The notes: generated from the sequence alone by a model not told the origin. 64,000 nt of DNA from Lysobacter capsici (GCF_014779555.2 NZ_CP094357.1:186001-250000); one strand, 5' to 3'. Positions 44,445 to 52,989 are shown, numbered from the stretch's first letter. Made by a program: numbers and translations.

Positions 44445-45230
44445 TCAGCCGCCGAACACCCGGTTCAAGGCATCGAGCAGCCCGCGATTGCCGGCCAAGC
44501 GATCCAGCACGATCTCCACGTACACCCCAAGCATCAACAGAATGATCCACGTCGCCAGCCACGCCTTGATCGGCATGGTGATGGTGAACACGTTGAGCTG
44601 CGGCGCGAAGCGGTTGACCAGGCCGAACGACAGGTCGATCAGAAGCAGCACCACCATCACCGGCGCGGCCAGCACCAGCAGCGCGGTCATCAGGTAACTG
44701 AACTGGCCGACGAACAACTCCATGCCGGCTTGATGCAGGTTCGGGAAGAACGAGTTCACCGGCCACATCGCATAGCTCGACAGCAGCAGGTCGAGGAACA
44801 CCAGGAACGCGCCGCTGGCCATGAACAGCCACGAGGCGAAGTGCGACAGGAAGTTGCCGTGCAGCGAGGCCTGATGGCCCTGGATCGGATCGAACACCTG
44901 CGCCAGGGTCATGCCGACCTGGGTGTCGATGACGTTGCCGGCGGCGCTGATCGCCCAGAACACCATGCCGTAGCAAAACCCGATCGACACGCCGATGAAC
45001 AATTCCTTGAGGATGATCGGCGCCCACGAAAACGTGCCCAGCTCGTTGAGCGGCACGCCGTTCATCGCCACCGGGATCGCGATGATCGCCAGGCTGACCA
45101 TGAAACTGTTGCGCACCAGCGGCGGCATGTTTTCGTTGGTGATCAGCGGCAGCATCATGAACGCGCCGATCACCCGCGGCAGCACCAGCCCCAGCGCCAG
45201 CATGATGTTGCCGACCGAATCGAAATTCAT
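44445..45230 (-). CDS. sctT: type III secretion export apparatus protein SctT
   Basis: A 261-residue inner-membrane protein with about eight hydrophobic segments, homologous to FliR/SctT. Recognisable stretches are LPRVIGAFMMLPL, PPLVRNSFMVSLAI, KELFIGVSIGFCYGMVFWAI, GNVIDTQVGMTLAQVFDP and LDLSFGLVNRFAPQLNVF (read in the real sequence as IDLSFGLVNRFAPQLNVF), all typical of the family. SctT assembles with SctR and SctS into the helical export gate. It is the last gene of the minus-strand run and begins 34 bases after sctS. Confidence 0.95.
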   Translation of the reverse strand: MNFDSVGNIMLALGLVLPRVIGAFMMLPLITNENMPPLVRNSFMVSLAIIAIPVAMNGVPLNELGTFSWAPIILKELFIGVSIGFCYGMVFWAISAAGNVIDTQVGMTLAQVFDPIQGHQASLHGNFLSHFASWLFMASGAFLVFLDLLLSSYAMWPVNSFFPNLHQAGMELFVGQFSYLMTALLVLAAPVMVVLLLIDLSFGLVNRFAPQLNVFTITMPIKAWLATWIILLMLGVYVEIVLDRLAGNRGLLDALNRVFGG

Positions 45231-45264
45231 CGGCGCGCGCGCCGCGCGAGCGAACCGCCGCGCA

Positions 45265-45531
45265 TCAGTGCCGGACCATGCCCGGGAAATCGAGGAAGAT
45301 GCGGTCGGCGAAGGTGTACAGGGTGCCGCCGATCATCGAGGCGGTCACGAACAGCGTCACCACGATCACGGTGAATTTTATCGCGTAGGCGAAGGTCTGT
45401 TCCTGCAACTGGGTCGCGGCCTGGATGAAGGCCACGACCAGGCCGACCACGGCGGCGGCGACCACCGGCGGGCCCGACAGCAGCAGCGTCAGCCACAGCG
45501 CCTGTTTGGTCATTTCGAGCATGTCGCCCAT
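45265..45531 (-). CDS. sctS: type III secretion export apparatus protein SctS
   Basis: An 88-residue protein with two membrane helices, homologous to FliQ/SctS. The motif LLLSGPPVVAAAVVGLVVAFIQAATQLQEQT is characteristic (its core GPPVVAAAVVGLVVAFIQA is seen at residues 20-38). Four copies are expected in the SctR5S4T gate. It is separated from sctR by a 132-base segment filled with GGGATTC repeats. Confidence 0.95.
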   Translation of the reverse strand: MGDMLEMTKQALWLTLLLSGPPVVAAAVVGLVVAFIQAATQLQEQTFAYAIKFTVIVVTLFVTASMIGGTLYTFADRIFLDFPGMVRH

Positions 45532-45539
45532 TAGCGTGC

Positions 45540-45660
45540 TGCCGGGAATTGGGAATCGGGAATCGGGAATCGGAAAAGCGGGGCATCGGGTGTGGAGGGT
45601 GAATCGGCAAAGCGATGACGCCCGCTTTTACGATTCCCGATTCTCCATTCCCGATTCCCG
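45540..45660. repeat. GGGATTC/GAATCCC inverted repeat inside the sctR-sctS gap
   Basis: GGGAATCGGGAATCGGGAATC at the left and GATTCCCGATTC, CATTCCCGATTCCC at the right form an imperfect hairpin of more than 25 bp. It lies within what is normally a tight export-gene array and could reduce or uncouple expression of sctS and sctT. Confidence 0.65.
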
Positions 45661-45663
45661 GCC

Positions 45664-46596
45664 TCACCCGCCATAAGTCAACACCAAGCCATGCACCAGC
45701 TTGGCCCAGCCGCCGATCAGCACGAACAGCAGCAGCTTGAACGGCAGCGACACGGTGGTCGGCGACAGCATCATCATGCCCAGCGACAGCAGGATGTTCG
45801 ACACCACCAGATCGATGATCAGGAACGGCAGGAAGATCAGGAAGCCGATCTGGAACGCGGCGGTGAGTTCGCTGACGGTGAACGCGGGGATCACCACCAG
45901 GAAATCGTTGACGCTGATGTCGGCGCGCGCGTTGGGCGGCAGCAGGCGCTGCGCGCTGCGCAGGAAGAACGCGCGCTCGGCGTCGCTGGAGTGCTTGATC
46001 AGGAAGGCGCGCAACGGCTCCTTGCCGGCGTCCATCATCTGCAGCAGGCGGGTGGTGTCCATCTTGCCGGTGCCGCCCAGCAGGGCCGACGGCGCGGCCG
46101 GGCGCTTCGCGCCGGCGGCTGGTGCTGCGGATTGTGCGGTGGCGGTGTTCGTCGTCGTCGTCGCGGGCGCGGCGGCCGGCGCGCCCGGAACCGTCGCCGC
46201 GGCGGCAGCGGTAGCCGCGGGCACGGCACCCGGCGCCGCGGCGACGCCCGGTGCGGCTGCGGTCGCGGGCGTCGCGGTTGCCGGCGTCGCCGCCGCGGCA
46301 GTCCCCGGCGGCTGACCCTGCGTGGCCGCGGCCACGGTGGTGCCGCTCATGCGCGCGTTGATCGCGTCGTGGGTCTCCAGGATCACCGGATACATCACGT
46401 AGATCGACAGCACGATCGCCAGACCGTTGATGACCACGTTCGGCGGCACCTGCTGCAGGCCGAGCGCGTTGCGCAGCAGGCTGAGCACCACCACGATCTT
46501 GGTGAACGAGGTCACCATCACCGCGACGAACGGCGCCAGCGCGAGGCTGACCACCGTGATCAGCACCAGCGCCGGCGAGAACGAACTGAAATCCAT
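45664..46596 (-). CDS. sctR: type III secretion export apparatus protein SctR with large insertion
   Basis: A 310-residue FliP/SctR family inner-membrane protein, against the usual 215-230. Residues 1-83 (ALVLITVVSLALAPFVAVMV, SFTKIVVVLSLLRNALGLQQ, INGLAIVLSIYVMYPVI) and 178-310 (KMDTTRLLQMMDAGKEPLRAF, FQIGFLIFLPFLIIDLVVSN, LLLFVLIGGWAKLVHGLV) are normal. Residues 84-178 are a low-complexity insert of Ala, Pro and Thr placed in the periplasmic loop after the second helix. The frame is intact and the gene starts 3 bases after sctQ. The insert might form a flexible periplasmic tether or contact peptidoglycan; this is inference. Confidence 0.95.
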   Translation of the reverse strand: MDFSSFSPALVLITVVSLALAPFVAVMVTSFTKIVVVLSLLRNALGLQQVPPNVVINGLAIVLSIYVMYPVILETHDAINARMSGTTVAAATQGQPPGTAAAATPATATPATAAAPGVAAAPGAVPAATAAAAATVPGAPAAAPATTTTNTATAQSAAPAAGAKRPAAPSALLGGTGKMDTTRLLQMMDAGKEPLRAFLIKHSSDAERAFFLRSAQRLLPPNARADISVNDFLVVIPAFTVSELTAAFQIGFLIFLPFLIIDLVVSNILLSLGMMMLSPTTVSLPFKLLLFVLIGGWAKLVHGLVLTYGG

Positions 46597-46599
46597 GGT

Positions 46600-47700
46600 T
46601 CAGCTCCAGGCGATCAGACGAACACCCAGGGTGTCGCCGACCGCGACGATTTCGCCGCGACCGGCGTCGCGGCCGTTGGCGCGGATCACCACGTTCGCGC
46701 CTTCCAGCCGCGAGGGCAGCGCGAACACGTAACCGGGCTGGAAGCCGGCCAGATCCTCGTAGCGGCATTCGAGCCGGCCCAGGTCGAATTCGAGGCGGAC
46801 CGGAACCTCCGGTGCGTTGGGTTCGGCCGATTCGGGCGCGGCTTCGGTGTCGCTCATCGCGGAAGTCTCCTGATGCGTGGAAAGGGTCAACGGCGGGCCG
46901 TCGATGCGCCAGCCGTCGGCGACCGGCAGCAGCGGCCAGGCATAGCCCGGCACCTGCGCCTGCACCGGCGGCGGACGTTGGTAATTGCCGATCACCAGCA
47001 CGTCGCCCGGACGCAGCTGGCGCCACTGCGCGCGGCGCAGTTGCGGGCCTAGCCAGCGCAGCGCGATCGGCACCGGCAGGTCGGTCCAGTCGCGGTAACC
47101 GCCGGAGTCGTCGTCGCGCGAACGCTCGAAGCTCTCGGCGCGGAACAACAGCCGTTCGACCCAGCCCGGCGGGATGCGCAGATGCCCGCGCACGCGCACC
47201 TGGCCGCCGCCGTCGGCGATGGTGAAGGCCAGCCACAGGCCGTCGAGGCTGGCGGCGCTATGCGTTTGCAGGTCGTGCAGCGAGGTGTTGCCGTCGTCGA
47301 CCACCGGGATCAGGGCGATATCGAGCGCCTGGCTCAGCCGCACCAGCTGCGATTCGTGCGCCAGGCTCCAGGCCAGCACGCGCGAGCGGCCCTGGTAGTC
47401 GCTCCAGTGCAGGCCGGTGTCGGTATCGATCGCCAGCCCGCTGTCGAGCTGCAGCTTGATCCGCGCGCCGTCGCCTTCGAGCGTCACCACCTCGCCGTCG
47501 ATCGCGCCGGCCTGGGCGAAGCTCAGCCAGCCGCCGTCGCGCACCGGCCAGCGCTGCGCGGCGCCGAACAGCCCGCACAGCGCCTGCGCCTGCCACAGCG
47601 GCAGCGACGGCACCCGGCCGCGGATCGAACCGGCCTGCGCCTGCGCCGCGGGCTGCGAATAGTGTTCATGCCCCGTCATCGGGCCGTGCGATTCATCCAT
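46600..47700 (-). CDS. sctQ: type III secretion cytoplasmic ring (C-ring) protein SctQ
   Basis: A 366-residue protein of the sorting platform. The N-terminal 270 residues are divergent; the C-terminal 75 form a SPOA domain (PVRLEFDLGRLECRYEDLAG, VFALPSRLEGANVVIRANG, GRGEIVAVGDTLGVRLIAW). It recruits SctL and SctN to the export gate. The ATG at 47700 overlaps the stop of the FixJ-like gene by 8 bases, indicating translational coupling; ATG 47679 is a possible shorter start. An internal in-frame ATG at 46857 with its own ribosome site should give a separate SctQ-C product, as known for YscQ and other SctQ proteins. Confidence 0.9.
   Translation of the reverse strand: MDESHGPMTGHEHYSQPAAQAQAGSIRGRVPSLPLWQAQALCGLFGAAQRWPVRDGGWLSFAQAGAIDGEVVTLEGDGARIKLQLDSGLAIDTDTGLHWSDYQGRSRVLAWSLAHESQLVRLSQALDIALIPVVDDGNTSLHDLQTHSAASLDGLWLAFTIADGGGQVRVRGHLRIPPGWVERLLFRAESFERSRDDDSGGYRDWTDLPVPIALRWLGPQLRRAQWRQLRPGDVLVIGNYQRPPPVQAQVPGYAWPLLPVADGWRIDGPPLTLSTHQETSAMSDTEAAPESAEPNAPEVPVRLEFDLGRLECRYEDLAGFQPGYVFALPSRLEGANVVIRANGRDAGRGEIVAVGDTLGVRLIAWS
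46855..46871 (-). promoter_or_regulatory. internal ribosome site and ATG for a SctQ C-terminal product
   Basis: On the minus strand AGGAGA is followed 8 bases later by ATG at 46857, in frame with sctQ. The product would be 85 residues (start MSDTEAAPES) and contain only the C-terminal SPOA domain, matching the internal translation products that form a 1:2 complex with full-length SctQ in other systems. Confidence 0.65.
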
Positions 47701-48295
47701 GGCCCAATGCCACCTTCATCAGCTCGGGCAGCGAGCGTACTCCGAGTTTGTTCATCATGTTCGATCGATGCAGCTCCACGGTCTTGACGCTGATGCCGAG
47801 CACGTCGGCGATGATCTTGTTCGGCTTGCTCGCCACCACCAGGTCCATGACCTGACGTTCGCGCGGGCTCAGCTTGGCCAGGCGATCGTCGCCGGCCTCG
47901 CTGCCGGCGTGGTTGCGCGCATTGACGATCGCGGCCCGGATCGCATCGATCACGGCCTCGTCGCTGAAGGGTTTTTCGAGAAAATTGGACGCGCCCTTGC
48001 GCATCGCCTCGACCGCGAGCGGCACGTCGCCGTGCGCGGTCACGAACACCAGCGGCAGGCCGATCCCGCGCCGGCGCAGTTCCTCCTGCAGCTGCAGCCC
48101 GCTCATCAGCGGCATGCGGATGTCGGAAACCAAACAGCACGGCTGCGTGCCGTGGCGCTCGCCGGCGTAGGCGTCCAGAAACGCCGGCCCGGAGGCATAG
48201 GCCTGGACTTCGAACCCGGCCGTTTCCAGCAGCCACGCGGTGGATTCGCGAAAGCCGTCGTTGTCGTCGACCAGGTAGATGCGTGCTTCGGTCAT
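47693..48295 (-). CDS. FixJ-family response regulator (LuxR-type HTH)
   Basis: A 200-residue regulator. Receiver domain with YLVDDND, phospho-Asp58 (CLVSDIRMP), VTAHGD and LEKPF; C-terminal LuxR/FixJ HTH (LSPRERQVMDLVV, NKIIADVLGISVKTVELHR, KLGVRSL). It should activate or repress transcription after phosphorylation by the PAS kinase encoded 360 bases upstream on the same strand. Its stop overlaps the sctQ start, so it is cotranslated with type III genes and is the best candidate for the regulator of this cluster. Confidence 0.93.
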   Translation of the reverse strand: MTEARIYLVDDNDGFRESTAWLLETAGFEVQAYASGPAFLDAYAGERHGTQPCCLVSDIRMPLMSGLQLQEELRRRGIGLPLVFVTAHGDVPLAVEAMRKGASNFLEKPFSDEAVIDAIRAAIVNARNHAGSEAGDDRLAKLSPRERQVMDLVVASKPNKIIADVLGISVKTVELHRSNMMNKLGVRSLPELMKVALGHG

Positions 48296-48655
48296 CAGCG
48301 ATGCTCTCCTTGCCGGCGCCGCCGGGCTCGTCGCGTTCGCGCGCCCCGCACTTTAGACGGCGCCGCGCCGCCTGTGTCGCATGCGGCCGGCGGCAGTTCG
48401 CGCGACGCGTACGACAGTCGGATGGGCGTGGGCTGGGTCACGGGCGGATCCTTCGCGGCGAATCGGGCGTTGCAGGACATGAACGGGTGGCCGGCGTCAT
48501 CGCCCGCGCTCGCGTCGCGCTGAGTTTCAGCGAACGCGACGGTATAACCCGCCAGGCGGTGCTCGCGATGGTGACCTTTGTCATCTGTGATCGGCCCGCG
48601 GCGGATCGGTCCGGCGGCGCGGCGCCCGGGCGCGCGCGAGGTTCGCGGGCGAGCA
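48296..48655. other. gap between kinase and FixJ-like regulator genes
   Basis: About 360 bases. Frames open here give arginine-rich, family-less products, so I see no gene. It probably contains the promoter of the regulator-sctQRST operon, but no clear -35/-10 pair or palindrome was identified. Confidence 0.4.
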
Positions 48656-49762
48656 TCAAGTACGGGCCTCATAGCGGGGCAAGGTAAACCCGAACACGCT
48701 GCCGCCGCCTTCACGCGGCTCGAAGAACAGCCGGCCCTCGTGGTATTCGATGATCGAGCGGCAGATCGCCAGGCCGATGCCCAAGCCATCGGTCTTGGTG
48801 GTGAAGAACGGCGAGAACAACTGGTCCTGCTCGGCCGGGCTCAGGCCGGCGCCGCGGTCGGACACGCGCACCTCGACCTGATCGTCGAGGTTCATCCGCG
48901 CGTCGATGCGTAATTCGCGCCGCGCCGCGGGGATTTCGCGCATCGCCTCGATCGCGTTCTTGACCAGGTTCAGCAGCACCTGCTCGATCATCACCCGGTC
49001 GGCGAACACCGGCGCGAGGTTGGTCGGCAGGCCCAGATCGATGCGCAGCTGCAGGCGTTCGGCCTCCAGCCGCAGCAGTTCCAGCACGGTGTCGGCGATC
49101 CGGCTCAGCTCGTGCGCGTCGCGTCGCGGTTCGCGCGCGCGCACGAACTCGCGCACTCGCGAAATCACCGCCGCGGCGTGTTCGGCCTGGGTCCGCGCCG
49201 CTTGAAGCGCGCGTTCGACCTGGACTGGGCCGCCGGCCTGTTCGACCAGGCGCAGACTTCCGTTCAGATAATTCATGATCGCCGCGAGCGGTTGATTCAA
49301 CTCGTGCGCGAGCGTCGCGGCCATCTCGCCGACCGACATCAGGCGCGAGGTGAACAGCAGTTTTTCCTGGCGGTTCTTGTGCGAGTCCAGGGTCTCGATG
49401 CGTTCGCTGATGTCGATCGCGGTCAGCACCTCGACCGGCGCGGCGGCGTGTTCGGCGCGGCCCCAGTGCAGCGCGTACCAACGGCCGCTGTGCGGCGCCA
49501 GCACCTCGCGCGGGCCCTCGCTGTCGCCGCTGTCGCCCTGCAGCAGCGCCAGCAGCGCATCGCGGCTGGCGTGCTCGGGCAGCGCGCCGAATTCCTCGCG
49601 ATAACGCGCGTTGCCGGCGATCAGGACGCCGCCCGCGTCGAACATCGCGCAGGCGAACGGCACCGCGCCGAGCAGGCCGGCGGACGGGTCGATGGCGGCC
49701 GGAGCCTGCGCGGCACGCTTGCCGGCGCGGCTCGTCTTGACGTTGCCCATGCTCACATCCAT
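48656..49762 (-). CDS. PAS-domain sensor histidine kinase (FixL/DctB-like), soluble
   Basis: A kinase of about 368 residues without membrane helices. The N-terminal 130 residues form a PAS domain (AVPFACAMFDAGGVLIAGN, GRWYALHWGR, EVLTAIDISERIE). HisKA box: AHELNQPLAAIMNYLNG with the phospho-accepting His. HATPase: NLVKNAIEAM, SDRGAGLS and FSPFFTTKTDGLGIGLAICRS (core FFTTKTDGLGIGLAICR). The HELNQPLAAI form and the FixJ-like neighbour place it in the FixL/TodS group. ATG 49762 is chosen, but ATG 49750 or 49801 is possible. It diverges from the FliO-like gene, so both may be read from a shared control region. Confidence 0.92.
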   Translation of the reverse strand: MDVSMGNVKTSRAGKRAAQAPAAIDPSAGLLGAVPFACAMFDAGGVLIAGNARYREEFGALPEHASRDALLALLQGDSGDSEGPREVLAPHSGRWYALHWGRAEHAAAPVEVLTAIDISERIETLDSHKNRQEKLLFTSRLMSVGEMAATLAHELNQPLAAIMNYLNGSLRLVEQAGGPVQVERALQAARTQAEHAAAVISRVREFVRAREPRRDAHELSRIADTVLELLRLEAERLQLRIDLGLPTNLAPVFADRVMIEQVLLNLVKNAIEAMREIPAARRELRIDARMNLDDQVEVRVSDRGAGLSPAEQDQLFSPFFTTKTDGLGIGLAICRSIIEYHEGRLFFEPREGGGSVFGFTLPRYEART

Positions 49763-49918
49763 GCCATGCCGGCCGGCCCGACGATGTGAAGCCGCGGGCA
49801 TCGGCGAGGGCGCCGCGCGTGTCGGGGCGCCGGGCTGTTACGGTATGTCGCCGCGATGGGCCGCGCCCCGCGCGCTCCCGCACCCACGTTCGAATCCTCG
49901 GTCCCGCACTGACTCGCC

Positions 49919-50380
49919 ATGCCGATACTGCCCCTGCTGCCGCGTTGCGTAATCCGTTGCCTAGCCGTCCTGGCCTGCGCGCCGGCGTTGGCGTTCGCCG
50001 CCGCCAAGCCCGCGGCGCCTGCGGCCGCCGCCGCGCAACCGCCTTCGATGTTGTTCGAATTCATCTCGATCCTGCTGCCGGTCGCGGTGGTCATCGCCGC
50101 GCTGCTCGCGGTGCTGCATTACCTGCGCAAGCGCCACGGGTTGAGCGGGCGCGATGCGCCGCTGTCGATCCTGCAGATCCTCCCCGTCGGCCCCCGCGAA
50201 CGTATCGTCGTGCTGCGCACGCGCAGCGGACGCGCGCTGGCGGTCGGCGTGGCCGGGCAATCGCTGAACCTGATCGCCGAACTCGACCCCGCGGACATCG
50301 CGCCGGCGGTCGCCGCGACGGTTTCAACCGCAACTGCTTCTGTGCCGGCCGTCGCAGCTTCGACCGAACACGAATCCTGA
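49919..50380 (+). CDS. FliO-like protein in type III secretion locus
   Basis: A 153-residue inner-membrane protein. It has a signal-like N-terminus (VIRCLAVLACAPALAFAA), a Pro/Ala linker, one transmembrane helix (MLFEFISILLPVAVVIAALLAVL, centred on residues 43-65) and a cytoplasmic beta-domain PLSILQILPVGPRERIVVLR.., RALAVGVAGQSLNLIAEL, which is the FliO signature. In flagella FliO helps assemble the FliP(SctR) gate. Injectisomes usually lack FliO, so its presence beside sctV is notable. The tail is Ala/Thr-rich. It is transcribed with sctV and divergently from the kinase. Confidence 0.82.
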   Translation: MPILPLLPRCVIRCLAVLACAPALAFAAAKPAAPAAAAAQPPSMLFEFISILLPVAVVIAALLAVLHYLRKRHGLSGRDAPLSILQILPVGPRERIVVLRTRSGRALAVGVAGQSLNLIAELDPADIAPAVAATVSTATASVPAVAASTEHES

Positions 50381-50800
50381 GCGCTGCGCGCTTACGTTAG
50401 TCGAACGCGATCACGCAATTGCGCACGAGTTCACAAAAACAGCGATGAATGAGCGCGAATGTAAGCCTTGGGGATCAAGGCGACGTGATTGTGCAGATCA
50501 CGCACAACAACGTTTGCGTTCACACAACAGGTGACACTTAACACTTAGTATCGGCCGTCCGAACCGGCATCGTGTTTGAGGACAGCGCCATGCGTGGGTG
50601 CTCAGGGGTACATGGCAGAGCAGTGATTGCTTCCAGCGTTCGATACAGCGCAAAACCGACGACGATCGCGACCCGCGGCTTGACGCCGTGGCGTAGCGCG
50701 GTCGCCGCTGCGCGTGTCGGCGAGGTACCCGAGCCGCCCCGCGTCGCCGACGCCCGAACCCATGCCCGATCACCCAGCAACAGGATGTGGGGCTGACCGA
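50381..50800 (+). other. leader/promoter region before sctV
   Basis: About 420 bases between the FliO-like gene and sctV. No convincing gene. The stretch 50500-50556 is AT-richer than its surroundings and has a direct repeat ACACTTA-ACACTTA (50534-50547) followed by TAGTAT, a possible -10 element, so a promoter for the sctV run is likely here. Confidence 0.4.
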
Positions 50801-52864
50801 ATGCGAGCACTGCTGAGTTCCCTGATGGCCGCGCCGCCCGGCACGCTTCCGCGTCGCCGCGCCGGTTACAGCGACGTGATCCTGGCCATCGGCGCGGTCA
50901 CCATCATCGCGGTGATGATCCTGCCGCTGCCGCTGGCGATCATCGACACCCTGGTCGCGATCAACATCGCGATCGGCTTCGGCCTGCTGCTGATCGCGCT
51001 GTACATCCCAACGCCGGTGGCGTTCTCCAGTTTCCCCAGCGTGCTGCTGCTGACCACGCTGTTCCGGCTGTCGCTGTCGATCGCGATCACCCGCTCGATC
51101 CTGCTCGAGGCCAACGGCGGTCATATCGTTGAAACATTCGGCAGCCTGGTCGCCGGCGGCAACCTGGTGGTCGGTTTCGTGGTGTTCCTGATCATCACCG
51201 TGGTCCAGTTCATCGTCATCGCCAAGGGCGCCGAGCGCGTGGCCGAAGTCGCCGCGCGCTTCACCCTGGATGCGATGCCGGGCAAGCAGCTGTCGATCGA
51301 CTCGGACCTGCGCGCGGGCATGCTCGACAAGGACGAGGCCAAGAAGAAGCGCCGCCTGCTGGAAGTGGAAAGCCAGCTGCACGGCAGCCTCGACGGCGCG
51401 ATGAAGTTCGTGAAGGGCGACGCCATCGCCGGCATCGTCATCATCATCATCAACCTGCTCGGCGGCCTGGCCATCGGCGTGCTGCAGAAGGGCATGCCGC
51501 TGGCCGATGCGACCCACACCTACAGCATCCTGACCATCGGCGACGGCCTGGTGTCGCAGATTCCGGCGATCCTGGCGACCATCGCCGCCGGCCTGGTGGT
51601 GACCCGCACCGCCGGCGACGAGGACGACCGCCACCTGGGCGAATCGATCACCCGCCAGGTCACCGGCCAGCCGCGCGTGCTGCTGATCACCGGCTGCCTG
51701 GCGTTCCTGATGATCTTCGTGCCGGGCTTTCCGAAGCCGGTATTCCTGGTCCTGTCGATGGTGCTGCTGGGCTTCGCCGCGTGGCGCTATCGCCACGGCT
51801 CGGCGGTGCTGCGGCGCGTGTTCAAGGTTCCCGAGGGCGAGCGCGGCATCGACGAGAAGGTCGTCAACGAAGACGAGATCGCGCCGCCGGCGCCGTTGCA
51901 GCTGGAGCTGTCGCCGACCCTGGCGGCCGCGTTCGGCGAACACCTCACGCGCGAGCGCATCGTCGACGTCGCCCGCCGCCTGCGCGACGAATACGGCGTG
52001 CCGCTGCCGGTGCCGGTGATCAAGATCGCCGCCGACCTGGACAACGGCGACGGCCTGGGCGGCTATCGCCTGACCGCGTTCGGCGCGCGCATCGCGTTCG
52101 GGCGGCTGTCGCCGAACGCGCAGTTCCGTCCGGCCCGGCTCGGCGACGCCAACGCGCCCAAGCTGCCGGGGTTCTTCCCGCCGCTGGCGGGCGAGTGGAC
52201 CGGCCAGGCCGGCGCCGATATCCGCGACGGCCTGAGCACGGTGATCGAGCATTCGCGCGCCGCGCTGGAACGGCGCATGGGCAGCTTCATCGGCATCCAG
52301 GAAACCTCGAACCTGTTCGGCAAGATGCAGCGCGACTACCCGGACCTGGTCAAGGAAATGCTGCGCGTGGTCGCGCCGCAACGGGTCGCCGACGTGCTGC
52401 GCCGGCTGGTCGAGGAAGGCGTGCCGATCCGCAATCTGCGCGACGCGTTCGAAGCGATCACCGATGTCGGCGGGCGCGAGAAGGACGTGGTGCTGCTGAC
52501 CGAATACGTGCGCGTCGCGCTCAAGCGCGAAATCGCCGACCGCTACGCCGACAGCGACCGCACCATGCAGGTGCTGCTGATCCATCCTGAATTGGAGGAC
52601 CGTCTGCGCCAATCGGTGCGGGTGGCCGGCGGCGCGACCCAGCTGGCGATTTCGCCCGAGCTGGCCGGTCGCCTGGGCAGCGAGGTGCGCGCGCATCTGA
52701 GCCGCCAAGCTGAAGGCGTTAAGCCAGTGCTGTTGTGTTCACTGGATGTTCGCCGTCATCTGCGCAAGCTGCTGGAGATCGATTTCTTCGAACTGCCGGT
52801 GCTGTCCTATCAGGAACTCGCACCTGACCTGCGCATCGTGCAGGCAGGCCAGGTCAACGCCTGA
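50801..52864 (+). CDS. sctV: type III secretion export gate SctV
   Basis: A 687-residue FlhA/SctV family inner-membrane protein that forms the nonameric export ring. About eight N-terminal helices include SDVILAIGAVTIIAVMILPLP and FSSFPSVLLLTTLFRLSLSIA (centred on PTPVAFSSFPSVLLLTTLFR); the FHIPEP region reads KGAERVAEVAARFTLDAMPGKQ, with family-typical AEVAARFTLDAMPGKQLSID. The C-terminal cytoplasmic domain has APQRVADVLRRLVEEGVPIR. ATG 50801 is chosen; ATG 50825 is possible. It opens the long plus-strand structural operon. Confidence 0.96.
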   Translation: MRALLSSLMAAPPGTLPRRRAGYSDVILAIGAVTIIAVMILPLPLAIIDTLVAINIAIGFGLLLIALYIPTPVAFSSFPSVLLLTTLFRLSLSIAITRSILLEANGGHIVETFGSLVAGGNLVVGFVVFLIITVVQFIVIAKGAERVAEVAARFTLDAMPGKQLSIDSDLRAGMLDKDEAKKKRRLLEVESQLHGSLDGAMKFVKGDAIAGIVIIIINLLGGLAIGVLQKGMPLADATHTYSILTIGDGLVSQIPAILATIAAGLVVTRTAGDEDDRHLGESITRQVTGQPRVLLITGCLAFLMIFVPGFPKPVFLVLSMVLLGFAAWRYRHGSAVLRRVFKVPEGERGIDEKVVNEDEIAPPAPLQLELSPTLAAAFGEHLTRERIVDVARRLRDEYGVPLPVPVIKIAADLDNGDGLGGYRLTAFGARIAFGRLSPNAQFRPARLGDANAPKLPGFFPPLAGEWTGQAGADIRDGLSTVIEHSRAALERRMGSFIGIQETSNLFGKMQRDYPDLVKEMLRVVAPQRVADVLRRLVEEGVPIRNLRDAFEAITDVGGREKDVVLLTEYVRVALKREIADRYADSDRTMQVLLIHPELEDRLRQSVRVAGGATQLAISPELAGRLGSEVRAHLSRQAEGVKPVLLCSLDVRRHLRKLLEIDFFELPVLSYQELAPDLRIVQAGQVNA

Positions 52865-52989
52865 GGAGCCCAGACGATGAATCTTCTCCGCCGTCCTTCC
52901 CCCCTTCACCGGTCGTCCGGCCCGCGCGCATCGCGCGTCCCGACCGCATGCGCCGCCCGCCGCGGCGGCGTCTGAGACAGGAGTCCGCC

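Noticed and set aside
50498-52708. A 736-codon minus-strand frame opposite sctV
   Set aside because: Low-complexity His/Gln/Asp product; sctV on the plus strand is unmistakable.
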